Assembly: GCA_964492545.1 (NCBI GenBank)
Contig: CAZBKO010000021.1
Span: forward strand, 1 to 28,167
Length of the DNA: 28,167 nucleotides
Direction of reading: 5' to 3'
From: RGIG1934 sp964492545
Lineage (GTDB): Bacteria; Bacillota; Clostridia; Lachnospirales; Lachnospiraceae
Below are positions 15,473-23,400 of this stretch, piece after piece; within the stretch, counting starts at the first letter, position 1, and every line of letters starts with the position of its first letter. The notes under the pieces are model-generated. The model saw only the letters and a program-made list of their open reading frames with translations, ran no database searches and was not told where the DNA came from. The position numbers and the translations under genes were made by a program.

Positions 15473-15506
15473 GTTATGGAAAAAATTTAAAACGGAGGAT
15501 TTTCTA

Positions 15507-16847
15507 ATGAGCAACGAGAAACAGGCAGTTGGCACAGAAGCCATCTATGATGTTAAGAAGCTTGGCATACCTAAGACATTACTTCTTGGATTACAGCACA
15601 CATTTGCAATGTTTGGTGCAACAGTATTAGTACCACTTCTTACAGGACTCAGCATTTCAACAACATTACTCATGGCAGGTCTTGGAACTTTGTTATTCCA
15701 TTTATTAACAAAGGGAAAAGTACCTGCATTTTTAGGTTCATCTTTTGCATTCCTTGGAGGATATGCAGCAGTTGCACCTGTAACTGGCGGTAAAGCAGAT
15801 CCCAAATTACTTGCATATGCATGTGGTGGTGTATTTGTTGCAGGACTTGTATATCTTGTAGTAGCAGCACTTATAAAAGCATTTGGTGTAAAAAGAGTTA
15901 TGAAATATTTTCCACCAGTTGTAACCGGACCAATTATCATTGCTATTGGACTTATACTTGCACCATCGGCTATCAACAACTGTAAGACAGACTGGCTGCT
16001 TGCCATTATTGCAATATTAATAGTAGTTGTCTGTAACATATGGGGAAAAGGAATGGTTAAGATTATTCCAATCATGCTCGGTGTAGTAGGAACATATATT
16101 ATAGCAATTATACTTGAAAGATGCGGACGTGGAGCAATTGATTACAACGTAATTAAAGATGCAGCATGGTTTGGCATTCCACTTAGCAAAGGAAGCTTCA
16201 TGAAATTTGATACAAGTGCAATCATCATGATCGTGCCAATCGCACTTGCAACAATGATGGAGCATATCGGTGATATCTCAGCTATCGGAGCCACAACAGG
16301 AAAGAACTACATTTCAAATCCGGGACTTCATAGAACATTACTTGGCGACGGACTTGCAACAAGCTTATCAGCAGCATTTGGTGGACCTGCTAATACAACC
16401 TATGGTGAAAACACAGGAGTTCTTGCACTTACAAAGGTCTATGACCCACTTGTAATGAGAATAGCAGCATGTGTAGCAATAATCCTTTCATTCTGCCCTA
16501 AATTTGCAGCAGTAATTCAGGTAATTCCAGCAGCAATAATCGATGGTGTTTCATTAATACTTTACGGTATGATTTCAGCAATCGGTGTTAGAAATGTTGT
16601 AGAAAATGCTGTAGATTTCACAAAGAGCAGAAACTTAATTATCGCAGCAGTAATTCTGGTAACATCATTAGGAATCCAGTACCAGTCAATAACAAATGAC
16701 TTGAATCAGAGCATTATAACATCAGGAATCAGTTTCTCAGTTGGAAAATTTGACATAACATTATCAGGTCTAGCCATTGCAGCCATTGCAGGTATTTTAT
16801 TAAATGCAATACTCCCTGGAAAAGATTATGAATTTAAAGAAGACTAA
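15507..16847 (+). CDS. uraA: Uracil permease (NCS2 family)
   Basis: A membrane nucleobase-proton symporter, 446 aa from the ATG at 15507, which has GGAGG eight bases upstream; an earlier ATG at 15471 lies in the promoter's -10 and is rejected. The sequence opens with LLLGLQHTFAMFGATVLVPLLTGL (written here as the family landmark of the first membrane segments) and has about 14 hydrophobic stretches. The NCS2 substrate region shows MMEHIGDISAIG and GGPANTTYGENTGVLALTK, the NTTYGEN form being typical of uracil rather than xanthine/urate transporters. Transcribed alone with its own promoter and terminator; no pyrimidine biosynthesis genes adjoin it, and I see no PyrR-type attenuator in the short leader. 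Confidence 0.93.
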   Translation: MSNEKQAVGTEAIYDVKKLGIPKTLLLGLQHTFAMFGATVLVPLLTGLSISTTLLMAGLGTLLFHLLTKGKVPAFLGSSFAFLGGYAAVAPVTGGKADPKLLAYACGGVFVAGLVYLVVAALIKAFGVKRVMKYFPPVVTGPIIIAIGLILAPSAINNCKTDWLLAIIAILIVVVCNIWGKGMVKIIPIMLGVVGTYIIAIILERCGRGAIDYNVIKDAAWFGIPLSKGSFMKFDTSAIIMIVPIALATMMEHIGDISAIGATTGKNYISNPGLHRTLLGDGLATSLSAAFGGPANTTYGENTGVLALTKVYDPLVMRIAACVAIILSFCPKFAAVIQVIPAAIIDGVSLILYGMISAIGVRNVVENAVDFTKSRNLIIAAVILVTSLGIQYQSITNDLNQSIITSGISFSVGKFDITLSGLAIAAIAGILLNAILPGKDYEFKED

Positions 16848-16859
16848 TTAATTCAAACT

Positions 16860-16910
16860 AAAATGACTATCATAGATAAGATAAAACTTATCTGTGATGG
16901 TCATTTTTTT
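16860..16910 (+). terminator. Terminator after the uracil permease
   Basis: AAATGAC, ATCA and AGATAAG pair with CTTATCT, TGAT and GTCATTT (two T.G pairs between blocks) around a short loop, followed by TTTTTTT. Confidence 0.92.
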
Positions 16911-16957
16911 GTATATAGAATCATAGAATAATTAAGCGTGGCAAAATAATATTATTA

Positions 16958-16986
16958 TGGAAAAAAAGGTCGAAATATGTTATAAT
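16958..16986 (+). promoter_or_regulatory. Promoter of the long operon 17046-25804
   Basis: TGGAAA (16958-16963), 17 bases, and TATAAT (16981-16986). It is the only good promoter I see before the run of ten co-directional genes. Confidence 0.5.
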
Positions 16987-17045
16987 ATATGTAACTAAAT
17001 AGTACTATTTTCCTACCGCAATTATCGCGAAGTGAGGTGTTAATT

Positions 17046-17456
17046 ATGGAGAGAATGTGGAACGAATCAACGAATCTTGATGTAATGCAGCAACAGATCG
17101 GAGACATTTTTCAGGAAAGATTAGGACAAGGCGTCCTGATTGGAAATATACTTAATTTGGACAGAGAGGATTATAGGCTATTATATGATAAGGCAGTAAG
17201 AATAAGCGACCCCGGACTTTTCCAGAAATATCCGCTTGCTCTTATTACAGCATGGGCATTATCATACAGGTACGGAATGAACGAGAGCATACTTAGAGAA
17301 CTTAAGAAGAATATGGGAACAATGCCACAGCATCACACGAGACTGGTAATTGATATGTTTGTTTCCGCATTTCATGATTACGGAATTGATACATTTGGTA
17401 TTAATTTCAGGTCCCTTGGCGACATTAAAAAGGTTATTGAAAACCATCATGAATAA
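17046..17456 (+). CDS. Unknown helical protein, first gene of the long operon
   Basis: I do not recognise this 136-aa protein. It is predicted mostly helical, without signal peptide, membrane segment or cysteine motif. Segments such as LLYDKAVRISDPGLFQKYPLALITAWALSYRY read like a packed helical domain (first part: DYRLLYDKAVRISDP). The ATG at 17046 is preferred over a GTG nine bases earlier because GTGAGGTG then lies at the right distance. Coding is supported by even codon use (AGA, ATA, GAA rich) like its neighbours. It lies 44 bases before the dGTPase-like gene. Confidence 0.75.
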   Translation: MERMWNESTNLDVMQQQIGDIFQERLGQGVLIGNILNLDREDYRLLYDKAVRISDPGLFQKYPLALITAWALSYRYGMNESILRELKKNMGTMPQHHTRLVIDMFVSAFHDYGIDTFGINFRSLGDIKKVIENHHE

Positions 17457-17500
17457 GTATAAAATAGTCGTGTGACATTATCATAGGAGTGGAGATACAT

Positions 17501-18706
17501 ATGGCTAAATACAATTCATTAAGCGGTGATACGCAGGAGAAGATATTAAGTGACAGAGAGAAGTCAGTTAAGAATAGATATAGCTGCTTGGATGAGCAGA
17601 TAATAAGAAGAGATATGGGCAGGGACCGTGCTAATTTATGGAGACCTGCCTATGTTCGTGATGTTGAGAAAATACTACATTGTCCATATTACAACAGATA
17701 CGCAGATAAGACACAGGTATTTTCTTTTTATAGGAATGACGACATATCAAGAAGAGCATTGCATGTTCAGCTCGTATCGCGAATTTCAAGAAATATAGGC
17801 AGGGCACTTAATCTCAATACAGACCTGATTGAAGCGATTGCACTTGGACATGACATAGGACACACGCCATTTGGGCATGCAGGTGAGAGATATTTGAATA
17901 ATTTGTATTATGAGCAGACTGGAAGATATTTCAATCACAATGTGCACAGTGTAAGAGTGCTGGATGGCATGTTTAAGAGAAACATAAGCCTTCAGACTCT
18001 GGACGGAATACTATGCCACAATGGAGAATTCGAGCTAAAGGAATACAGACCAATTAAGCTGGACAGCTTTGAGGCATTTGATGAGAAGGTTGAAGAATGC
18101 TATGTGGATAAGGGAGCAATTAAGCGGCTTATACCATCGACTTTGGAAGGCTGCGTGGTGAGAATATGCGATATGGTGGCATACCTTGGTAAGGACAGAC
18201 AGGATGCCAGACTTGCAAAAATAATCGACAATTCAGAGATGTTTTCCAAGACTGCAATAGGAATTGAAAATGCAGAACTTATAAACAATCTTACGGTTAA
18301 TATAATTGAAAATAGCTATGGCAGGGATTATATACAGCTGGACGAACAGTATTACAATGCTCTTAAGCTGGCAAAAGCAGAGAATTACAAATATATTTGC
18401 CAAAACGACGTGGTGGAGGAACGTTATTCATTAGTGGTTGAACCGATGTTTAAAAAGATGTATTATAGATTATTAGAAGACCTGAATTCTATGAATACAG
18501 AGTCATACATTTACACACATCATATTGAATATCTCAATACACAGCGGGGATATTACAGCCAGAATGAACCGTATGAGAACACAGAGAAGAATCAGATAGT
18601 TGTGGATTATATAGCAAGTATGACAGATGATTATTTTTTGGATTTGTATGACAGACTTTTCCCTGATGAGGGACGAAAGATAGAATTTATATCATATTTT
18701 GACTAA
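17501..18706 (+). CDS. dgt: dGTPase-like HD-domain triphosphohydrolase
   Basis: Hydrolyses dNTPs to nucleosides and triphosphate, controlling the dNTP pool. Length 401 aa from the ATG at 17501 (AGGAGTGGAG upstream). It shows RRDMGRDRANLWRPAYVRDVEKI, with the arginine-rich start typical of the family, then HVQLVSRISRNIGRAL and the HD motif GHDIGHTPFGHAGE (H117, D118, H121). NHNVHSVRVLDG, LDGILCHNGEFE and CVVRICDMVAYLGKD supply the remaining HD-domain residues. The length is that of the shorter Gram-positive form rather than the 500-residue E. coli enzyme. Between the unknown 136-aa gene and map. Confidence 0.88.
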   Translation: MAKYNSLSGDTQEKILSDREKSVKNRYSCLDEQIIRRDMGRDRANLWRPAYVRDVEKILHCPYYNRYADKTQVFSFYRNDDISRRALHVQLVSRISRNIGRALNLNTDLIEAIALGHDIGHTPFGHAGERYLNNLYYEQTGRYFNHNVHSVRVLDGMFKRNISLQTLDGILCHNGEFELKEYRPIKLDSFEAFDEKVEECYVDKGAIKRLIPSTLEGCVVRICDMVAYLGKDRQDARLAKIIDNSEMFSKTAIGIENAELINNLTVNIIENSYGRDYIQLDEQYYNALKLAKAENYKYICQNDVVEERYSLVVEPMFKKMYYRLLEDLNSMNTESYIYTHHIEYLNTQRGYYSQNEPYENTEKNQIVVDYIASMTDDYFLDLYDRLFPDEGRKIEFISYFD

Positions 18707-18726
18707 ATGAGATTGGAGCAAAAGCA

Positions 18727-19599
18727 ATGAACAAAATAGGAAGAAACGATCCATGCTGGTGTGGCAGTGGAAGAAAATATAAGACATGCCATGAGAATTT
18801 TGATGAGAAGATTCAGACATTTAAGAATCAGGGACACATAGTTCCACCACATAAGATTATCAAGACACCGGAGCAGATTGAGGCAATTAAGGCAAGTGCC
18901 AGAATTAATAATGCAGTACTTGATTACGTTGCAGAGAATATACATGCAGGAATGACAACTGAGGAGATAGATAAGCTTGTGTACAGCAAGACTACAGAAA
19001 TGGGTGGAATCCCTGCACCGCTTAATTATGAGGGATTTCCAAAGAGCGTATGCACATCAATTAACGACCAGGTGTGCCATGGAATTCCATCGGAGGATGA
19101 GATTGTTGAGGACGGAGACATTATTAATGTGGATGTATCTACAATTTACAAGGGCTATTTTTCAGATGCATCAAGAATGTTCTGTATAGGTGAGGTTCAT
19201 GAGGAGATGAAGAAGCTTGTGGACGTTGCTAAGGAATGTGTGGAAAAAGGTCTTGCACAGGTTAAGCCTTGGGGATTTCTTGGAGATGTCGGTCAGGCAG
19301 TGAATGACCATGCAACAGAGAATGGATATACAGTTGTAAGAGATATAGGCGGACATGGTATTGGACTTGAATTCCATGAAGAGCCATGGGTAAGCTATGT
19401 AACTAAAAAGGGAACAGATATGCTCATGGTTCCCGGAATGATATTTACTATTGAACCTATGATAAATATGGGCGAAGCAGATATTTTTGTTGACGAGGAA
19501 AATGACTGGACTGTATACACTGACGATGGTTATCCATCCGCACAGTGGGAGATAATGGTTCTGGTAACAGAAGATGGATATGAGGTACTGGCATGGTAA
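18727..19599 (+). CDS. map: Methionine aminopeptidase type I with N-terminal SEC-C zinc motif
   Basis: Removes the initiator methionine from nascent proteins. The 290-aa protein begins with a SEC-C zinc-binding motif (DPCWCGSGRKYKTCH: C10, C12, C21, H22), also used by SecA, which may place the enzyme near the ribosome or translocon. The catalytic domain carries all metal ligands: D136 (NVDVST), D147 (FSDASR), H210 (IGGHGIGLEFHEEP), E243 (TIEPM) and E275 (WEIMVL), plus the substrate histidines H119 and H217. SEC-C-containing forms are known in Firmicutes as a second MetAP. The stop overlaps the next gene's start. Confidence 0.95.
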   Translation: MNKIGRNDPCWCGSGRKYKTCHENFDEKIQTFKNQGHIVPPHKIIKTPEQIEAIKASARINNAVLDYVAENIHAGMTTEEIDKLVYSKTTEMGGIPAPLNYEGFPKSVCTSINDQVCHGIPSEDEIVEDGDIINVDVSTIYKGYFSDASRMFCIGEVHEEMKKLVDVAKECVEKGLAQVKPWGFLGDVGQAVNDHATENGYTVVRDIGGHGIGLEFHEEPWVSYVTKKGTDMLMVPGMIFTIEPMINMGEADIFVDEENDWTVYTDDGYPSAQWEIMVLVTEDGYEVLAW

Positions 19600-20165
19600 T
19601 AGAACTACTTCCACAGATTCTTATTGATTATGTATACAATGAATGTATGAAATTTGATTTTCACCCAAGTGAGGTGAAGCCATATGATAAGATTAAGGAT
19701 TTAATTGACTGCGGGATGTATGAGTGCTACGGATTTTATGAAAATGAAGAAATGCTTGGATATGCATTTTTACTAAATGACAGAGAACATAAGGTTATTT
19801 ATTTAGATTATCTGGCAGTGCTTGGACACTGCAGAAGAAAAGGCCACGGAAACACAATTCTGAGCGTTATGAGAGAGTGCTTTGGCGGAGAATACGAATA
19901 TCTCATTGCGGAGGTTGAAGACCCTGATTATGCGGAGAATGCAAGCGATTTATACGCAAGACAGGGCAGAATTAATTACTATCTTAACAATGCTTTGAAG
20001 ATATCGGGAGTAAGGTCAAGAGTTGGACAGGACTGCTACAAGATAATATATATGGACATGAATGGAGAACCTGACGATCAGGCAATTATGGAATATATGA
20101 AACATATTTATCAGGTGGTATTTGATAAAGATTATTATGAAAATAATGTAGAGGTTGAGAAATAA
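19593..20165 (+). CDS. GNAT-family N-acetyltransferase
   Basis: A 190-aa acetyltransferase using acetyl-CoA; substrate unknown. The central GNAT region is YGFYENEEMLGYAFLLND, then YLDYLAVLGHCRRKGHGNTIL, where CRRKGHGN is the acetyl-CoA pyrophosphate loop (consensus Q/RxxGxG/A), followed by YEYLIAEVEDPDY and YARQGRINYYLN. The start overlaps the map stop and its own stop overlaps the greA start (TAATG), so it is translationally coupled on both sides. Co-operonic with map and greA, it might modify a component of the translation or transcription apparatus, but this is inference. Confidence 0.87.
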   Translation: MVIELLPQILIDYVYNECMKFDFHPSEVKPYDKIKDLIDCGMYECYGFYENEEMLGYAFLLNDREHKVIYLDYLAVLGHCRRKGHGNTILSVMRECFGGEYEYLIAEVEDPDYAENASDLYARQGRINYYLNNALKISGVRSRVGQDCYKIIYMDMNGEPDDQAIMEYMKHIYQVVFDKDYYENNVEVEK

Positions 20166-20668
20166 TGTATGATAGATTGACAGAATCAGACATAAAGAAA
20201 ATGCAGGATGAGATAGAACACAGAAGACTTGTTGTTAGAAAGGAAGCCTTGGAGGCAGTTAAGGAAGCCAGAGCCCAGGGGGATTTGAGCGAGAATTTTG
20301 AGTATTATGCTGCAAAAAGAGATAAGAACAAGAATGAAAGCCGAATCAGATATTTGGAGAGAATGATTAAGACTGCAACAGTGGTACATGACGAGTCCGG
20401 AGAAGATGAAATTGGCCTCAATAATTCAGTTAAGGTTGAATTTGAGGATGATGGAATGGAGGAGACCTATAGAATCGTTACAACTCTCAGAGGTGATTCC
20501 ATGAGAAACATGATAAGCATTGATTCGCCAATCGGACAGGCACTTATGGGACACAAGGTTGGAGATAAGGTATTTGTTAAGGTTAATGATTCAATAAGCT
20601 ATTATCTTATTGTCAGGGAAATTATTAAGACTACTGACGAATCAGGCGACGAGATAAAGTCATTTTAG
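20165..20668 (+). CDS. greA: Transcript cleavage factor GreA
   Basis: Binds the RNA polymerase secondary channel and stimulates cleavage of backtracked RNA. Length 167 aa, close to the usual 158. The N-terminal coiled coil carries the acidic tip ARAQGDLSENFEYY (D40 and E43 are the catalytic pair). The C-terminal FKBP-like domain holds SPIGQALMGHKVGDKVFV, the GreA/GreB signature. The conserved IGLNNSVKVEFEDDG strand joins the two. Because it is slightly longer and its C-terminus is divergent, a specialised paralogue cannot be excluded. Confidence 0.92.
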   Translation: MYDRLTESDIKKMQDEIEHRRLVVRKEALEAVKEARAQGDLSENFEYYAAKRDKNKNESRIRYLERMIKTATVVHDESGEDEIGLNNSVKVEFEDDGMEETYRIVTTLRGDSMRNMISIDSPIGQALMGHKVGDKVFVKVNDSISYYLIVREIIKTTDESGDEIKSF

Positions 20669-20700
20669 AATATTTCTAAATCAGCGAAAACGAGGTGCAT

Positions 20701-21477
20701 ATGGGGAATAATTTTTTGATTGTAGGGAAGGCTGACCGAATTAAGGAATATGCCGAATTATCGTCAAAATACAAGCTGGGTCTTGAATATAATGATTTTA
20801 TTATGCCCCAGGTATTGGACGATGAGAGCCTTTGTGACGATATAATTAGTAAATATAATGAGTATGTGCTACCGGACTGCTGTACAATGCACGGAGCATT
20901 TATGGATGTGATTGTATTTAGCTATGACCATAAGATAGCTGAGATTTCTAGACAACGCATGATTAGAAGCATGGATATTGCCAGAAGAATTGGTGCGAGG
21001 GCAGTAATATTCCATACAAATGTTAATCCATTTTTAATGCTTGGAGAGTACAGAGACAGAGCTGTGAGGCTGACAGCAGAATTTGTAATACAGCTGCTTG
21101 ATAAATATTCGGAAATCAATATTTATTTGGAAAATATGTTTGATGATAGCCCGGATGTTCTATGTGATATATCTAAGCTTGTAGGTCTAAGGTCTAATTA
21201 TGGGGTGTGTCTTGACTATGCGCATGCAAGTATTTCCACCACGGATATTGAGCGATGGATAACCAGCCTGCAGCCATATATCAGACACCTGCACATTAAT
21301 GACAATGATTTGAAGAGAGATTTGCATCTTGCCATAGGAGATGGGAAAATAGACTGGCAGCAGTTTAAGAAGTACTATGACACATATTTTAGAGAGTGTA
21401 CGGTTTTAATTGAGACGACGTCAGTTGAGGCACAGCTAAAGTCAATACAGTACCTGAAAGAACTTTCAATCCTTTAG
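20701..21477 (+). CDS. Sugar phosphate isomerase/epimerase-like TIM-barrel protein
   Basis: A 258-aa protein of the xylose-isomerase-like TIM-barrel superfamily (AP endonuclease 2 family). Metal-binding barrel motifs are visible: MHGAFMDV (about 61-68), ARAVIFHTNVNPF (about 98-110), INIYLENMFDD (about 139-149), YGVCLDYAHAS (about 167-177) and YIRHLHINDND (about 194-204), with a closing TVLIETTSVE. The substrate cannot be read from sequence. The ATG at 20701 is preceded by GAGG; a GTG six bases earlier is rejected. It lies between greA and the GGDEF gene, with 32- and 20-base gaps. Confidence 0.85.
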   Translation: MGNNFLIVGKADRIKEYAELSSKYKLGLEYNDFIMPQVLDDESLCDDIISKYNEYVLPDCCTMHGAFMDVIVFSYDHKIAEISRQRMIRSMDIARRIGARAVIFHTNVNPFLMLGEYRDRAVRLTAEFVIQLLDKYSEINIYLENMFDDSPDVLCDISKLVGLRSNYGVCLDYAHASISTTDIERWITSLQPYIRHLHINDNDLKRDLHLAIGDGKIDWQQFKKYYDTYFRECTVLIETTSVEAQLKSIQYLKELSIL

Positions 21478-21497
21478 GCTCGCGAAGGAGGTGCGGC

Positions 21498-22505
21498 ATG
21501 AATATACGCAAAAAATTATTAAGTTCAGATGAATTGCTGGATGAAATATTTTCTTATATGAACAAAATATTCGAGACAAATGAGTTTTCCACGACGGTCA
21601 GTCTTCTCACAGACCTTGGAAGCACTATTGTGGGTGCAGACAGAGCATCATTTTGGTTTTGGGATAGAAGAAATAAGCAGTACTGGACACTTGCTGCACT
21701 GGGAAATGAAAAGATTACCATAGATGAAGGTGCAGGAATTGTTGGCATTTCCATATCAGGAAATGAGACGGTTCTATGTAACGAGCCATACAGTCATGAG
21801 AAATTCAATTCTCAGGTTGACAGGGTATCTGGTTACACTACGAAATCGATTTTGTGCATTCCTGTGACTAATACAGATGGTGATGTTATAGGTGCATTTC
21901 AGGCACTTAATAAGTACGATGAAAATGGTGATGGTGGAAGCTTTGACGAGCACGATATTAAGAGGCTGACTATGGTTGCAGCATTTTGCGGAAAGACATT
22001 GGAATCTTACCTGCTGTATAATGAAGCTCAGATTGACCAGCTTACAGGTCTTAAGAACAGACATGCATTTTATGAGTATTATAGAAGACGAATACTGCCG
22101 GACCAGGGCAATGATTCAGTATATATGATTATGACAGATATAGACCATTTTAAAAATGTGAATGACACATATGGACATAATACGGGAGATGCGATTCTTA
22201 AGCATGTGTCCGACATTTTTCATAACAGTCTTATGATGGATGATGAGGTGGTCAGATGGGGAGGCGAAGAATTTATTTTCATTCTGAGAGGGAGAACTAA
22301 GGAAGAGGCAGCTGAGTTTGCAGAGTGTGTGAGAAGCACAATTGAAGGCTCAGGATATGAATACAATGGAGATACAATTTACATTACAATGTCGTTTGGC
22401 GTTAACAAATATTGCTATGACCGCTCCATTGATGAAAATGTTAAAATGATTGATGATAAGTTGTATGAAGCAAAGAGGAGCGGCAGAAACAAGGTTATCT
22501 GCTAG
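21498..22505 (+). CDS. GAF-GGDEF diguanylate cyclase
   Basis: Makes the second messenger c-di-GMP from two GTP. Length 335 aa, cytoplasmic, no membrane segment. An N-terminal GAF sensor domain (about 25-170; RASFWFWDRRNKQYWTLAAL, GAGIVGISISG, SILCIPVTNTDGDVIGAFQALNK) is followed by the GGDEF domain (about 175-335). Catalytic features are intact: DQLTGLKNRHAFYEYY, TDIDHFKNVNDTYGHNTGD with the metal aspartates, and RWGGEEF (GGEEF at 255-259). The inhibitory I-site RxxD is absent: the position reads MMDD, so product inhibition should be weak. GGAGGTG precedes the ATG. The gene is followed 25 bases later by the TIR gene. Confidence 0.93.
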   Translation: MNIRKKLLSSDELLDEIFSYMNKIFETNEFSTTVSLLTDLGSTIVGADRASFWFWDRRNKQYWTLAALGNEKITIDEGAGIVGISISGNETVLCNEPYSHEKFNSQVDRVSGYTTKSILCIPVTNTDGDVIGAFQALNKYDENGDGGSFDEHDIKRLTMVAAFCGKTLESYLLYNEAQIDQLTGLKNRHAFYEYYRRRILPDQGNDSVYMIMTDIDHFKNVNDTYGHNTGDAILKHVSDIFHNSLMMDDEVVRWGGEEFIFILRGRTKEEAAEFAECVRSTIEGSGYEYNGDTIYITMSFGVNKYCYDRSIDENVKMIDDKLYEAKRSGRNKVIC

Positions 22506-22530
22506 AAATACAGACGGGAGGAACCTGCAT

Positions 22531-23397
22531 ATGGCTGAGACAAAATCTGTTTTTATCAGTTACAGTTCAAAAGATGCTGACATTGTGCGTGAAGTAGTGC
22601 AAGAACTGAAAGATGCTGATATAGATTATTGGAAGGCTCCGGAGATGATACCGGCAGGCTCAAACTATGCCAGAGAGATTCCAAAGGCAATAGCTGAATG
22701 CACCGCATTTGTTCTGATAATTTCTGATGATTCACAGAATTCTATATGGGTTGAGAAGGAGGTCGATTGTGCCATTAACAATCGAAAGACCATAGTTCCA
22801 ATCAAGATTTCCAAGGGCAAATTGACAGATATGTTCAGCTTTTATTTAAATAATGTCCAGACAATTTACTATTATGATGATAAGCTGATAGCAATGCAGC
22901 AGCTGCTTGACAGAGTGCAGAGCCTCATTCAGGAGCCGCAGTATAAGTCTGAGAGCAGCAGAAATATCCGAATTGAAAATCATGGAGCTGACAAAGAAAT
23001 AGTCGAGGGACATCGCAAAATCCGCACAATGGATTCACTGCTTAATCCGCAGCCGGCAGAGTGCAGATACTGCGGCGGAGAACTGGAAAATATATCCAGA
23101 GGAATTTACAAATGTCTTAAGTGTGGCAGAGAAAATTATGATTATTTTAGAACGGTGAGAAATTATCTGGAGGAAAAGGGACCATGTACCATCATGGTAA
23201 TTGAACGTGCAACGGGAATACCACGAAGCAGCATTGAGTATTTTCTTCGCGAGGAGATGCTGGAAATACCAAAGGGCAGCAGCATTCAGCTGGTGTGCAG
23301 CAGATGCGGAGCGTCCATAAGAACTGGTACCTTATGTGATCTGTGCAAGCGAAAGGGAGCATTTTCATCGGGATTCACCTTTAAGAGAAGGTTATAA
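22531..23397 (+). CDS. TIR-domain protein with two zinc ribbons and a winged-helix-like segment
   Basis: A 288-aa protein starting at the ATG at 22531 with GGGAGG nine bases upstream. Residues 1-130 are a TIR domain (SVFISYSSKDADIV, DYWKAPEMIPAGSNY). The segment SIWVEKE (71-77) matches the W-V-x-K-E of NAD-cleaving TIR domains, making E77 the likely catalytic glutamate. Two CxxC pairs form a zinc ribbon at 178-198 (CRYC, CLKC). A helix-turn-helix-like stretch, TVRNYLEEKG to EYFLREEMLE, lies at 208-245, and a second ribbon at 256-272 (CSRC, CDLC). TIR plus putative DNA- or protein-binding modules suggests a signalling or defence effector; this is inference. The next gene starts three bases after the stop. 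Confidence 0.87.
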   Translation: MAETKSVFISYSSKDADIVREVVQELKDADIDYWKAPEMIPAGSNYAREIPKAIAECTAFVLIISDDSQNSIWVEKEVDCAINNRKTIVPIKISKGKLTDMFSFYLNNVQTIYYYDDKLIAMQQLLDRVQSLIQEPQYKSESSRNIRIENHGADKEIVEGHRKIRTMDSLLNPQPAECRYCGGELENISRGIYKCLKCGRENYDYFRTVRNYLEEKGPCTIMVIERATGIPRSSIEYFLREEMLEIPKGSSIQLVCSRCGASIRTGTLCDLCKRKGAFSSGFTFKRRL

Positions 23398-23400
23398 TAT

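Noticed and set aside
15545..16075. 176-codon minus-strand open frame inside the permease gene
   Set aside because: Complement of a membrane protein gene; no start signal and no family features.
22450..22530. Extended start for the TIR protein
   Set aside because: It would overlap the GGDEF gene by 56 bases without a ribosome-binding site; the ATG at 22531 has GGGAGG.
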